From Microbacterium ureisolvens (GTDB taxonomy: Bacteria > Actinomycetota > Actinomycetes > Actinomycetales > Microbacteriaceae), in assembly GCF_015278315.1 (NCBI RefSeq), contig NZ_JADIJE010000005.1, positions 186,001 to 250,000 of the forward strand: a DNA stretch of 64,000 nt. The letters are read 5' to 3'. Position numbers and translations under genes: made by a program. The notes beneath the pieces are model-generated. The model saw only the letters and a program-made list of their open reading frames with translations. It was not told the DNA's origin and did not search any database. Positions 16,609 to 25,123 of this stretch are shown piece by piece; the first letter of the stretch is position 1, and each line of letters starts with the position of its first letter.

Positions 16609-17906
16609 CCGCCCAACCGCCTCACGGCCGCGACGATGTCGGGCCGGAGACGCGGGTCCTGGACACCGGCGGCTTCTCGCCCGCCGATCTGGCGGCGGAT
16701 CACGCCATGGCTGCGCTGGCCGGAAGCGTGCGGTTCCTCCTCGAGATGACACCGGTGAACGCGGACGAGGTCCGCGGACAGTTCCTCAAACATCCAGAGA
16801 CAGATCCGGTCTTCGAGTACCGGCCTCTCGATGTGGATCCGGATGTGCTCGACGCGCAGGTAGAGGCGTTGCCGCTGGACGCCGTCACGGACGCGACCCT
16901 CGCTGCGCTCTTGCGCAACCGGCAGCGCGAGATGACATTGCGGGTGGAGATGCTCCGCGCACGCAACACGCCCGAATTCCTGCAGCTGTCGATCGCGCAG
17001 TACGGACCGGTGCTGCCCCCGCTGGTGGACCGCGCCGAGGATCTGCTGCGGCGGCTTCCGCACGGGCGGCTGGAGCGGGAGTCGGTGGACGCCACCGGCT
17101 TCCTGGCGGCGGCGGAGGCGGAGATCGCCCACTATCGCTCGATCGATCCCGACGTCGGCATCCACGCCGAGATCCGCGACGACGTCTCGGGTGTGCTCGT
17201 CGAGGGCGACACCCTGCTCATCTCGAGCAACGCGTCGGTGGCAGGCTCCCGCGTCGACGCCCTGCTGCAGCACGAGGTGGGAACGCACCTCGTCACCCAT
17301 GTGAACGGGTCGGCCCAGCCCATCCGCATGCTCGGCGCCGGACTCGCACACTACGACGAGACGCAGGAGGGCCTCGCCGTGCTGGCTGAGATCGCCTGCG
17401 GCGGTCTGACCGCGTCGCGGCTGCGGCAGCTCGCGGCGAGGGTTGTGGCGGTCCACGCGCTGGTGGGCGGCGCCGGCTTCGTCGAGACTCACCGGCTGCT
17501 CACAGATCACGGGCTGCCCGCCGGCAGCGCCTACGGCGTCGCGATGCGCGTCTTCCGCGCCGGCGGCTTCACCAAGGACGCGATCTACCTGCGCGGGCTG
17601 CTCGCGCTGCTCGGGCACGTCGCCGCCGGCGGCCGGCTCGATCTGCTGTTCCTGGGGAAGTTCGCGCTCGAAGACCTGCCGCTCGTCGAGGATCTCGCCG
17701 AGCGAGGACTCCTCACGCGGGCTCGCATCATGCCTCGGTACCTCTCGCAGCCCGAGGCCGCCAAACGGTTGCGACACGCCGCCGACGCCGACGACCTGGT
17801 CTCCCTGGTGGGCGCGGAAACGCCCCGCGCCGGCGCCGACGCATCGCCCAGAGACACCCGACCGGGTGCGCCCGCCGAGACCACCCCCGCCGAGGAGCCC
17901 GCATGA
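16605..17906 (+). CDS. DUF1704 / QEGLA-motif metallopeptidase-like protein
   Basis: A 433-aa protein of the DUF1704 (flavohemoglobin expression-modulating QEGLA motif) family. LLQHEVGTHLVTHVNGSAQP gives H-E-x-x-x-H, then HYDETQEGLAVLAEI carries the QEGLA signature with a third metal-ligand Glu. Eukaryotic relatives are tubulin carboxypeptidase-like enzymes, so cleavage of a C-terminal tyrosine or glutamate from a peptide is plausible. Middle of the amidohydrolase - QEGLA - ATP-grasp operon with 4-bp overlaps at both ends. Residues after 400 are a Pro/Ala-rich tail. Confidence 0.88.
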   Translation: MTAQPPHGRDDVGPETRVLDTGGFSPADLAADHAMAALAGSVRFLLEMTPVNADEVRGQFLKHPETDPVFEYRPLDVDPDVLDAQVEALPLDAVTDATLAALLRNRQREMTLRVEMLRARNTPEFLQLSIAQYGPVLPPLVDRAEDLLRRLPHGRLERESVDATGFLAAAEAEIAHYRSIDPDVGIHAEIRDDVSGVLVEGDTLLISSNASVAGSRVDALLQHEVGTHLVTHVNGSAQPIRMLGAGLAHYDETQEGLAVLAEIACGGLTASRLRQLAARVVAVHALVGGAGFVETHRLLTDHGLPAGSAYGVAMRVFRAGGFTKDAIYLRGLLALLGHVAAGGRLDLLFLGKFALEDLPLVEDLAERGLLTRARIMPRYLSQPEAAKRLRHAADADDLVSLVGAETPRAGADASPRDTRPGAPAETTPAEEPA

Positions 17907-18946
17907 AGATCGCCTTCGCCGTCAACGACATCGCCACCGAGAAGCCCATCTACACGACCACGCGCCTCGCGATGACCGCCGTCCGGCGGGGACACGAAGC
18001 CTGCCTGGTGGGGCTTCGGGACTTCGGGTACGAGCCCGACGGCTCGCTGTCGGCGATGGCGGCGTCCGCGGAGCCGGGCAAGGTCTATCGATCGCTGGAT
18101 CGCTATCTCGGCGCTGTCCAGTCGGCGCCCCGGACGCGGGTGCAGCTGAGTGACTTCGACGTGCTGATGCTTCGCGCAGACCCCGCCGCGGAGACCGCCG
18201 AGACCACGTGGGCGACCACGTCGGGTCTGGCGTTCGGGCACCTGATCGCCGAGACGGGCGTGCTCGTCGTCAACGAGCCGCGCTCGCTGGCCGACGCCAT
18301 GTCGAAGGCGTACTTCCAGCACTTCCCCGAGGCGGTGCGCCCGCGAACTCTGATCTCGCGGGACGAGGAGCGGGTGCGCGGCTTCATCGACGAGCTGGGC
18401 GGTCGCGCGGTGCTCAAGCCCCTGCAGGGCTCCGGCGGCTCCGGCGTGTTCCTGGTCGACCTCGACAAGGAGCCCAACATCGCTCAGATCGTCGAGGCGA
18501 TCGCCCGCGACGGCTACGTCGTGGCGCAGGAGTACCTCCCCGCGGCCAAGGAGGGCGACGTGCGGATGTTCGTCATGAACGGGCGCGCCCTCGAGGTGGA
18601 CGGCGTCCACGCCGCCTTCCGCAGGCGACCCGGCGGCACGGATGTGCGGTCCAACATGTCGGTGGGGGGCAAGGCCGAGGCCGTGAAGGTCACCGGCGAG
18701 ATGCTCGAACTCGTCGATGCGGTGCGTCCGAAGCTGATGTCGGACGGAATGTTCCTGGTGGGCCTCGACATCGCGGGCGACAAGCTCATGGAGGTGAACG
18801 TGTTCTCGCCGGGCGGCCTCGGATCGAGCGAGGCGCTGTACGGCGTGGACTTCGCGGCCGCGGTCATCCAGGACCTGGAGCGCAAGACGCGGATGCGGGA
18901 GCACTATGGCCGGCAGCTGTCCAACATCCAGCTCGCCACCGCCTGA
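17903..18946 (+). CDS. ATP-grasp peptide/amino acid ligase (glutathione synthetase-like)
   Basis: A 347-aa ATP-grasp enzyme. The N-terminal domain has KIAFAVNDIATEKP and FDVLMLRADPAAE as in glutathione synthetases. The ATP-grasp core includes AVLKPLQGSGGSGVFLV (glycine-rich lid), VVAQEYLPAAKEGDVRMFVM, then FLVGLDIAGDKLMEVNVFSPGG with the metal-binding E-x-N. It forms an amide bond between a carboxylate and an amine; glutathione itself is unlikely in an actinobacterium, which uses mycothiol. The ATG overlaps the QEGLA stop (ATGA). The conserved trio suggests synthesis and trimming of a small peptide-like metabolite. Confidence 0.85.
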   Translation: MKIAFAVNDIATEKPIYTTTRLAMTAVRRGHEACLVGLRDFGYEPDGSLSAMAASAEPGKVYRSLDRYLGAVQSAPRTRVQLSDFDVLMLRADPAAETAETTWATTSGLAFGHLIAETGVLVVNEPRSLADAMSKAYFQHFPEAVRPRTLISRDEERVRGFIDELGGRAVLKPLQGSGGSGVFLVDLDKEPNIAQIVEAIARDGYVVAQEYLPAAKEGDVRMFVMNGRALEVDGVHAAFRRRPGGTDVRSNMSVGGKAEAVKVTGEMLELVDAVRPKLMSDGMFLVGLDIAGDKLMEVNVFSPGGLGSSEALYGVDFAAAVIQDLERKTRMREHYGRQLSNIQLATA

Positions 18947-18977
18947 CGTCGGCGCGAATCAGTCCCAAGAAAGGCGA

Positions 18978-19014
18978 GGGCCCCGACAGCCGTTGATGAC
19001 GGATGCCGGGGCCC
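18978..19014. terminator. Terminator hairpin between convergent ATP-grasp and HesB-like genes
   Basis: GGGCCCCGACAGCCG and CGGATGCCGGGGCCC form a 15-bp stem with two mismatches and a 7-nt loop, located between converging stops. No U-tract, as usual in high-GC actinobacteria. Confidence 0.6.
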
Positions 19015-19025
19015 GAGCGCGTGGG

Positions 19026-19307
19026 TCAGCCCTGGGTTCCGAGGGCGAAGCGCACGGCGCCGTCGTTGGAGAGTTCGGCGTCGAGCACGCGGTCCTCCAG
19101 GGCGGCGGCCGCCGACTGGTCGAGGTAGACGCGCGCGCCGCGTTCGACGACCACCGTGTCCTGCGGGTCGCGCGCCGGCACGACGCTCAGCTCGAATCCG
19201 GCCGAGCCTCCCGTGTCGCGGATACGCACACCCCCGTCCTCGGCGAGGGGCACACGGGCGACGAGTTCTTCGACGGCCTCGGCGGCGGTCTGGGTCAGCG
19301 TGAGCAT
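19026..19307 (-). CDS. HesB/IscA-like iron-sulfur family protein
   Basis: A 93-aa HesB-like domain protein: MLTLTQTAAEAVEEL, then GVRIRDTGGSAGFELSV, ERGARVYLDQSAAAALEDRVLD, ending GAVRFALG. The fold matches A-type Fe-S carriers, but the cysteines (one early, C-x-C at the end) that bind the cluster are absent; there is no Cys at all. It is probably a cysteine-free actinobacterial relative with a different role. Start at 19307 preceded by AGGAAA. It stands alone, convergent with the ATP-grasp operon. Confidence 0.85.
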   Translation of the reverse strand: MLTLTQTAAEAVEELVARVPLAEDGGVRIRDTGGSAGFELSVVPARDPQDTVVVERGARVYLDQSAAAALEDRVLDAELSNDGAVRFALGTQG

Positions 19308-19456
19308 GCTTTTCCTTTCCGTTGCGGTTCCGGACGGGCCACGATTCCGAGATCGGGCCGACGATGCAACCCCGACAAGCCGAACCCGCGCCATTCGGAG
19401 GAAGCTCCCATGTTCGATCGCATCGACCTCGAAGCCTCCCGCGGCCACAGAGAAGG

Positions 19457-21205
19457 TCACGGCCGCCGTCCGCCGCCACCGCCCCCGGGGCCGCCGCCCA
19501 TGCCGGACGACACGTTGACCCCCTCCGTCACGGTCGCGGCCGACGAGCCGTTGACCGTCACGATGTAGGAGCCGCCGTCCGCGAGCGCGGGCCCGCTGTG
19601 GAAGACGGCACCGAAGCCCTGGTCGGCCTCGAATGAGGCGATGACCGCGCCCGCGGCATCCGTCACCTCCACGATGTCGCCCGCCGACCCGGTGACCGTC
19701 GCCGCGATCCACTGCTGCGCGCCGGTCGGGGTGACCAGCACGGAGCCCGCGACGAGCACCTCGCCGCCGTCGATGGCCACGGCGCCGTTCGCGTCCACCG
19801 CGCCCTGGCCGCCGGCAGCGCTCGGACCACTGACCACGGTCGTGCCGCCGGCGATCGAGATCGAGCCGTTGGAGTCCAGGCCGTCGCCGCCGGCGGTGAC
19901 GCGCACGGTCCCGCCCGAGATGACGAGGGTCTCGCCGGTGTCGGCTTCGCCGCCTCCGCCCATGCCGCCGCCTTGCCCGGCAGAGGCGGTGCCGCTCGCG
20001 GCGTTGATGCCGTCGTCGCTCGCCGAGATGTCGACGGTGCCGCCCGAGATCGCGACGTCGGCCGCCTCGAGCCCTTCGACGGCCTCCGCGATCGTGACCT
20101 CGCCCGCGCGGATCTCGAGCCGCTGCTCGGCGTGGATGCCGTCGTCACCGGATGAGACCGCCACCGTCCCGCCGCCGATCCCGACCGAGCCGTCGGAGTG
20201 CACCGCATCGTCGTCGGCGGCGATCGCGACCTCGCCGCCGTCGATGGCCCCGACCACGCCTGCCGAGACGCCCCTGGGCGAATCGTCGGAGGCGGAGGCA
20301 TCCGATCCGGCAGTCAGGTCCACCGTGCCGCCGGTGATCACGGCATCGGTCGCCGCGGCGATGCCGTCGTCGCCGCTGTGGGCGGTGACCTCGCCGCCGG
20401 TGATCGCCACGAAGCCCTGAGTGGCGTCGTCGGTCTGATCGCTCTTGAGCGCATCACCGCCCGCGGTGAGGGTGAGCGTGCCGCCGGCCACGGTGAGGGA
20501 GTCCTTTCCCCTCAGCGCATCGTCGGTCGCGTCGACGGTGACCTCTCCCGCCAGAATCACGAGGTCGTCGGTGCTCGCGATGCCGTCGTTGCCGTTGCCC
20601 GACACCCTGAGTGCGCCGGTGCCCGAGATGGTCAGGTCGGCGTCGGCGTAGATCGCGGCCTTCGCGTCGGCGTCGTCGGTGTAGGCCGAGGCGTCCGAGA
20701 GGGCGTTGTCGCTCCCTTCCGCGAGCGAGATGGCCACGTCGTCCGCGCTCGTGACGGTAATGGCGGGGGAGTCGGATGCCGAGATCTCGGCGTCGTCGAG
20801 GATCAGCACGAACTGCGCGTCGTCGGGCGCCGCGACGACCACGTGGCCGTCCAGTGACCCGGACAGGCGGAAGACGCCGCCCTCGGTGATCGTCACCGTC
20901 GACCCGTCGATCGTGACGGCATCGGCCTCGGTGGACGCGGTGGCGCCCGAGAGCCGGATGTCGACGGCATCCGCTTCGCTCCACTCGTCGTCCTCGACGA
21001 CGGTCACGTCGGCGTTCGCGGCCAGCACGGCGGCGGCGCTCAGGTCGGAGTCGACGACGGCGGCCGCCTGGGTGCTGGAGGTGTCATCCGAGCTGGAGCC
21101 GGAGCTCGAGCCGGTCGGCACGGCGGTCTGCGTGGCGCAGCCGGCGAGCACGAGTCCGGTGACGAGCAGGGGAGTGGTGGCCAGGATCAGGCGGCGACGG
21201 AGCAT
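19457..21205 (-). CDS. Secreted carbohydrate-binding (Cthe_2159-type) lipoprotein
   Basis: A 582-aa exported lipoprotein: hydrophobic signal LILATTPLLVTGLVLAGC with lipobox LAGC at about residue 22, then a Ser/Asp-rich linker. The body consists of many 20-25-residue beta-strand repeats (patterns like ISGGTVDI, DDGINAASG, GDALKSDQTDDA) forming a parallel beta-helix as in the Cthe_2159 cellulose/polygalacturonate-binding family. Asp-rich turns suggest calcium binding. C-terminus MGGGPGGGGGGRRP. ATG at 21205 with GGAGGA lies inside the end of the VTC gene (19-bp overlap). Last gene of a five-gene envelope cluster. Confidence 0.88.
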   Translation of the reverse strand: MLRRRLILATTPLLVTGLVLAGCATQTAVPTGSSSGSSSDDTSSTQAAAVVDSDLSAAAVLAANADVTVVEDDEWSEADAVDIRLSGATASTEADAVTIDGSTVTITEGGVFRLSGSLDGHVVVAAPDDAQFVLILDDAEISASDSPAITVTSADDVAISLAEGSDNALSDASAYTDDADAKAAIYADADLTISGTGALRVSGNGNDGIASTDDLVILAGEVTVDATDDALRGKDSLTVAGGTLTLTAGGDALKSDQTDDATQGFVAITGGEVTAHSGDDGIAAATDAVITGGTVDLTAGSDASASDDSPRGVSAGVVGAIDGGEVAIAADDDAVHSDGSVGIGGGTVAVSSGDDGIHAEQRLEIRAGEVTIAEAVEGLEAADVAISGGTVDISASDDGINAASGTASAGQGGGMGGGGEADTGETLVISGGTVRVTAGGDGLDSNGSISIAGGTTVVSGPSAAGGQGAVDANGAVAIDGGEVLVAGSVLVTPTGAQQWIAATVTGSAGDIVEVTDAAGAVIASFEADQGFGAVFHSGPALADGGSYIVTVNGSSAATVTEGVNVSSGMGGGPGGGGGGRRP

Positions 21206-22032
21206 GAGGGGTCCTCCTCGGAGATGGGGGTGGCAGCCGGACGGGGGATGGGCGGACGGGTGGCGGGTGCAGCGCGACGGGCGGGGTCGAACGGCCCGCG
21301 CAGCAGGCGCGCCCACCGGTTGCGCGGCAGGTCGGGGTGCAGCGCCGCGAGGCCGGTCGCGTACTTGCTGACCGTCGCGGGGCGATGCCCGGCGCGCCAG
21401 AGGGCGCGGTCGACATCGGATGGGCTCGCGCCGGACTTGGTCTCGACGATGACCGTTCCGGGGAGGGCGAAGCCGCGCCCGTCCGGTTGCACCCACTCGA
21501 GGTCGGTGTCGACGGTGGCGCGCCCCGTGCCGTCGGCGGCGAGCAGGGTCGCCCGCCGGTAGCGGGTGAGGAGGGTCGCGTCGAGCTCATCCGCCCGCTC
21601 GGCGGCGACGCCGATCGCGGCGAAGGCGTCGGCCACGTCGTCGCGCGCGTCGTCGGTGAGCCGGTCGCGCAGGCGCGCGTCGTACTCGTCGCGATCCTTC
21701 ACGGTCGTGCCGCGAGCCCCACGGGTCTTGATCTCGAGGTACGACGTGCCGGTGTCGAGGTAGCTGCGGGTGCGCAGCTTGAAGCGACGCCGCCGCGGCT
21801 GGGCCGCCATGCGGAAGCTCAGCAGGTCGGGGGTGTCGAAGTACACGGACTCGTAGGCGAAGTCGCGGGCGCCGGCGATCTCGAGCACACGGGTGCGGGG
21901 GTCGAGGGCGGCCATCACGGCGTCGACTCCGGCGCGCGGCACGACGTACTTGCGGTCGACGCGGGTGAGGAGGGATGCCTCGGCCACGAGCGCGTCCAGG
22001 CTCACCGGTTCGAAGCGGTCGAGGCTCTTCAT
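21187..22032 (-). CDS. VTC-domain protein (polyphosphate polymerase family)
   Basis: A 281-aa VTC domain (polyphosphate polymerase fold). TRVDRKYVVP begins the tunnel, then YESVYFDTPDL, RRRRFKLRTRSYLDTG, YLEIKTR (E-x-K), VIVETKSG and VSKYATG. These basic and acidic residues line the triphosphate tunnel of TTM-like enzymes. In yeast the domain makes polyphosphate from ATP; bacterial versions next to DUF4956 are less understood. ATGA overlap with the DUF4956 gene upstream, and 19-bp overlap with the lipoprotein downstream. The last 35 residues are Pro/Arg-rich. Confidence 0.92.
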   Translation of the reverse strand: MKSLDRFEPVSLDALVAEASLLTRVDRKYVVPRAGVDAVMAALDPRTRVLEIAGARDFAYESVYFDTPDLLSFRMAAQPRRRRFKLRTRSYLDTGTSYLEIKTRGARGTTVKDRDEYDARLRDRLTDDARDDVADAFAAIGVAAERADELDATLLTRYRRATLLAADGTGRATVDTDLEWVQPDGRGFALPGTVIVETKSGASPSDVDRALWRAGHRPATVSKYATGLAALHPDLPRNRWARLLRGPFDPARRAAPATRPPIPRPAATPISEEDPSCSVAA

Positions 22033-22643
22033 TGCCGGGCCCCCTGAGCAAGCGCCGCGGATTCGGGTGCCGGGCGGCGGGTCGCCGTTCGCGGACGTGC
22101 CACGCGGTAGCGGACGTCGACGAGCGTCGTGTCGTTCACGAGATCGAGCTCCTGGACGGTCGTCGATGTCACGGTGCCCCCGAGGCGCGCGGCGAGCTCG
22201 TCCACCAGTTCCCGCTCATCGGCGACGGCGCGGTCCAGGCGCACCAGCTGGTGGCGGCTGCGCGACAGGAAGGCCGGGTTGTCGGCGGCCCACAGCACCA
22301 CCAGGATGAGCGCGACGAGCGCGGCGACCGGCCACGGATCGGTCTGCGGCAGTCCCGTGACCAGCCCGATCGCGAGGGCCGCGAAGTAATAGGCAACTTC
22401 GCGCTGGCTGATCTCCGACGAGCGCAGCCGGATGATCGACAGCACACCGAACAGCCCCAGCCCGAGTCCCAGCGCGACCTCGGCTGTGCCGAGAACGGCA
22501 GCGACCGCCATCACCCCCACGTTCACCCCGAGGAAGGCGACCACAAGGTCGCGCCGGTGGTGCCGGCGGTAATAGAGCCCAAGGCTCAGCACGAGGGCCG
22601 CGGCCAGATCGATGCCGATCAGGATCAGCGCGTTGGTGGTCAT
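22029..22643 (-). CDS. DUF4956 membrane protein
   Basis: A 204-aa protein with about four transmembrane helices: residues 5-23, 33-68 (two close segments including VALGLGLGLFGVLSIIRLRSSEIS), 87-98 and 104-121. A cytosolic C-terminal domain (about 125-190) follows. The FGVLSIIRLRSSEISQREVAYYF segment is the DUF4956 signature. The family almost always neighbours VTC-domain genes, suggesting a membrane partner for the polyphosphate-like polymerase. Overlaps both neighbours by 4 bp. Confidence 0.9.
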   Translation of the reverse strand: MTTNALILIGIDLAAALVLSLGLYYRRHHRRDLVVAFLGVNVGVMAVAAVLGTAEVALGLGLGLFGVLSIIRLRSSEISQREVAYYFAALAIGLVTGLPQTDPWPVAALVALILVVLWAADNPAFLSRSRHQLVRLDRAVADERELVDELAARLGGTVTSTTVQELDLVNDTTLVDVRYRVARPRTATRRPAPESAALAQGARQ

Positions 22644-23794
22644 GGGTTCCTCCCGGTGGGGTGTTCGTTCGTTTCCATCCGATCCGGCGCCGCTATGGAG
22701 TTCCTATGCCGCACGTCAGGCGCACGCCCGAGTTCTAAACGGTCCGGCTGAACGCCGAAGACGAAGCTGCGCTGAACCCCGTAGCTCGTGACGAAGAGCA
22801 CTGCCTCGGTCGCGATCTTCGCCACGACGAGGGGCAGACCGAACCGCGTCAGCGCGTCGAGCCACACGACGTTCGACGCGAGGAGCGCGACCGCCAGCAG
22901 GGCGTAGCGGACGGCTTGCTGCGGCATCCGTCCTCGCCGCTCGGGTGTGGCCGTTGAACCGGCCGGAAAGACGAGCCGCCGGTTGACGGCGAAGTTCACC
23001 GACGCGCTCACCGCCCGCGCGGCGATGATCGACGGAATGAGCAGACCGGTGAGCGCCTCGAGCAGCAGCAGCACGACGGTGTCGACGAGGAAGGCAAGCA
23101 GCGACGACGCGGCGAACAGCAGCAGCGGCAGCACGATGCGCACCGAGTCGACGACGGGACGGAAGTGGCTCGACGCGTTGCCGTCGAGGTAGACGGTCTC
23201 GATCGGCACCTCGCGGGTCGCGACGCCGTCGCGACGGCAGCGCAGCAGCACGTGCTGCTCGAACGCGAAGCGCTCGCCGGGCTGGCCGCGCACCCATGCG
23301 AGAAGACCGGACGGGATGCCGCGCAGTCCGGTCTGCGTGTCGCTCAGGCTCCAGCCGGCCGCGAGCCGGAAGGTGCCACGGGCCACCGCGTTGCCGACGC
23401 GCGACCGCAGCGGGACGCGGCCGGTGAACGACCGGCAGCCCAGGACGAGAGCCGGCGTGCCGTCTGCGGCGTCCTCGCGGAGGGCATCGGCGACGCGCAG
23501 GATGTCGCGCGCGGTGTGCTGCCCGTCCGCGTCGGCGGTGACGACGTCGTCGCCGGGGTGAGTCGCCAGCACGTGGTCGATCCCGGTGCGCAGAGCGGCG
23601 GCCTTGCCTCGATTGCTCTCATGCCGGAGCACCGTCGCGCCGGCCGCGGCTGCGCGCTCGAAGACCGCCGTGAACGACGGGCCGCTGCCGTCGTCGACGA
23701 CCACCACCGCGATGTCGTGATCGTCGTCGTGCAGTCCGGCGATGACGGCCTCGAGGCGGAACCCCGGCTCGAATGCGGGGATGAGGACGATCAT
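22640..23794 (-). CDS. Family 2 glycosyltransferase fused to GtrA-like membrane domain
   Basis: A 384-aa protein. Residues 1-215 are a GT2/GT-A fold: LIPAFEPGFRLEAVI, VVVVDDGSG, ESNRGKAAALRTG, DDVVTADADGQH (the D-x-D metal site) and DTQTGLRGI, as in dolichyl/polyprenyl-phosphate sugar synthases. Residues 217-345 are a four-helix GtrA-like domain (LLAFLVDTVVLLLLEAL, SASVNFAVNRRLVF, FVTSYGVQRSFVFG). It probably loads a sugar onto a polyprenyl phosphate and helps flip it for decorating an envelope glycan. In operon with the glycosidase upstream and the DUF4956 gene downstream (ATGA overlap). Confidence 0.92.
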   Translation of the reverse strand: MIVLIPAFEPGFRLEAVIAGLHDDDHDIAVVVVDDGSGPSFTAVFERAAAAGATVLRHESNRGKAAALRTGIDHVLATHPGDDVVTADADGQHTARDILRVADALREDAADGTPALVLGCRSFTGRVPLRSRVGNAVARGTFRLAAGWSLSDTQTGLRGIPSGLLAWVRGQPGERFAFEQHVLLRCRRDGVATREVPIETVYLDGNASSHFRPVVDSVRIVLPLLLFAASSLLAFLVDTVVLLLLEALTGLLIPSIIAARAVSASVNFAVNRRLVFPAGSTATPERRGRMPQQAVRYALLAVALLASNVVWLDALTRFGLPLVVAKIATEAVLFVTSYGVQRSFVFGVQPDRLELGRAPDVRHRNSIAAPDRMETNEHPTGRNP

Positions 23795-23798
23795 GGCG

Positions 23799-24836
23799 TC
23801 ACTCGGTCCCGGCGGAGGGGTCGGCGATGTAGAGGATGTCGCTCGTCCCGCGCTCGCCGCCGTTGGACGGCGAGTTGATCACCTCGCCGTTGAAGAACAT
23901 CGTCGATGAGCCGCCGCCGTCGAGGTTGTACGCCGTGGTGGCGCCGAGGTCGATCATGATGTCGGCGAGCTCGGTGAGTGTCACGCCCTCGCTGTAGCCG
24001 GTCTGGCGGCCGTCCACGACGACGAACACGAGGTGGTTCTCATCGATCACGCCGACGGCGGTGCGCGGCTGGTCGCCCTGGATCGAGTGGTTGCCGAAGT
24101 TCGTGTCGATCTCGACGCTCTCGATGCCGTCCACGACGGCAGCGTCCTCGACGATCGCGGGGCCGAAGCTGAGCGTGTTCCACGCGCCGTCGGCGAGGAG
24201 CTCGTCGGCGCTCGTGGTCGTCTCGTCGTAGACCTCGACCCGCCCGTCGCTGTAGAACACGAGGCCCTCGCGCGCAGGCTCGTCACGGTAGACGACGCCG
24301 TTGCGGATAACGATGCCGGTGTCGCGGAAGCCGTAGTAGTCGCCGTTGATCGCGAGGATCGCGTCGTGGGCGGCCGCGATCGCGCTCGTCGTCTCGGTGA
24401 TGTTCTCGCCGAACTGGTCCTTCGCGAACGCGCTGCGCAGAGCCGTCGCGTCTGTCAGCGTCACCTCGGCGACGTAGTAGGTGACCGCGTCGGAGCCGGA
24501 ACCCTCGGAGACGGTCGACACGGTGACGGAGGTGGTGCCGTCGGAGTACGACGTGTCTGTGACGGTCGTCTCGGCGGCTGCGGCATCCGTCTCCTCCGCC
24601 ATCTCGTCCACCGTCCCGTCCGTCGTGTCGTCGGCGGTGGAGTTCTGCGCCTCGTACTCCGACACGTCGGCGATCTCGACGTGCTCGACCAGGAACCGAT
24701 CGGCCGCCCAGACGGCACCGGCGCCGCCGGACAGCGCGAAGACCAGCCCGGCGGCGATCGCGATGTGCCGGGTGCGGCGTCCGCCGGGAGCCGCTCGTGG
24801 GGAGCTGAGGGTTTCTGCGTTGCGCTTCTCGTCCAT
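23799..24836 (-). CDS. Exported phosphodiester glycosidase (NAGPA domain) protein
   Basis: A 345-aa protein with an N-terminal membrane anchor (HIAIAAGLVFALSGGAGAVW, about 27-46), an acidic Thr-rich linker, then a phosphodiester glycosidase (NAGPA) domain at about 130-335: LAINGDYYGFRDTGIVIRNG, RTAVGVIDENHLVFVVVDGRQ, MIDLGATTAYNLDGGGSSTMFF and the closing NSPSNGGERGTSDILYI. These are the family's signatures. It is expected to cleave or act on sugar-phosphodiester links in envelope glycans. First gene of the five-gene cluster, 4 bp before the GT2-GtrA gene. Confidence 0.92.
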   Translation of the reverse strand: MDEKRNAETLSSPRAAPGGRRTRHIAIAAGLVFALSGGAGAVWAADRFLVEHVEIADVSEYEAQNSTADDTTDGTVDEMAEETDAAAAETTVTDTSYSDGTTSVTVSTVSEGSGSDAVTYYVAEVTLTDATALRSAFAKDQFGENITETTSAIAAAHDAILAINGDYYGFRDTGIVIRNGVVYRDEPAREGLVFYSDGRVEVYDETTTSADELLADGAWNTLSFGPAIVEDAAVVDGIESVEIDTNFGNHSIQGDQPRTAVGVIDENHLVFVVVDGRQTGYSEGVTLTELADIMIDLGATTAYNLDGGGSSTMFFNGEVINSPSNGGERGTSDILYIADPSAGTE

Positions 24837-25123
24837 GCATCCAGGGATAGACGGCCGACTTACGGCGACCTTTGCCGGCGCCTATGAACCTGCTACGCGC
24901 GGGTTCCGCGCCCGCTCGAGGGTCGCACCCGCAGGAAATCCGCGGCATGTGGTGCGTGGGGAGAAAGTTCTGTGATTCTTGTCATCGTGTCGAGCGCCAT
25001 GCGCGGTCGATCCGCATCGCCGTCTGACAGGGTGGAGGCGTCGCCGCGAGCACCGAGGAAGGTGCCCGCGACAGTTCGCCGACACAGCAGCGTCGGACCG
25101 TCGCACCCGATCAAGAGGAACGC

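Noticed and set aside
24837..25123. Riboswitch or small RNA upstream of pntA
   Set aside because: No conserved motif or strong hairpin recognised in these 287 bp; nothing beyond a normal upstream region can be supported.
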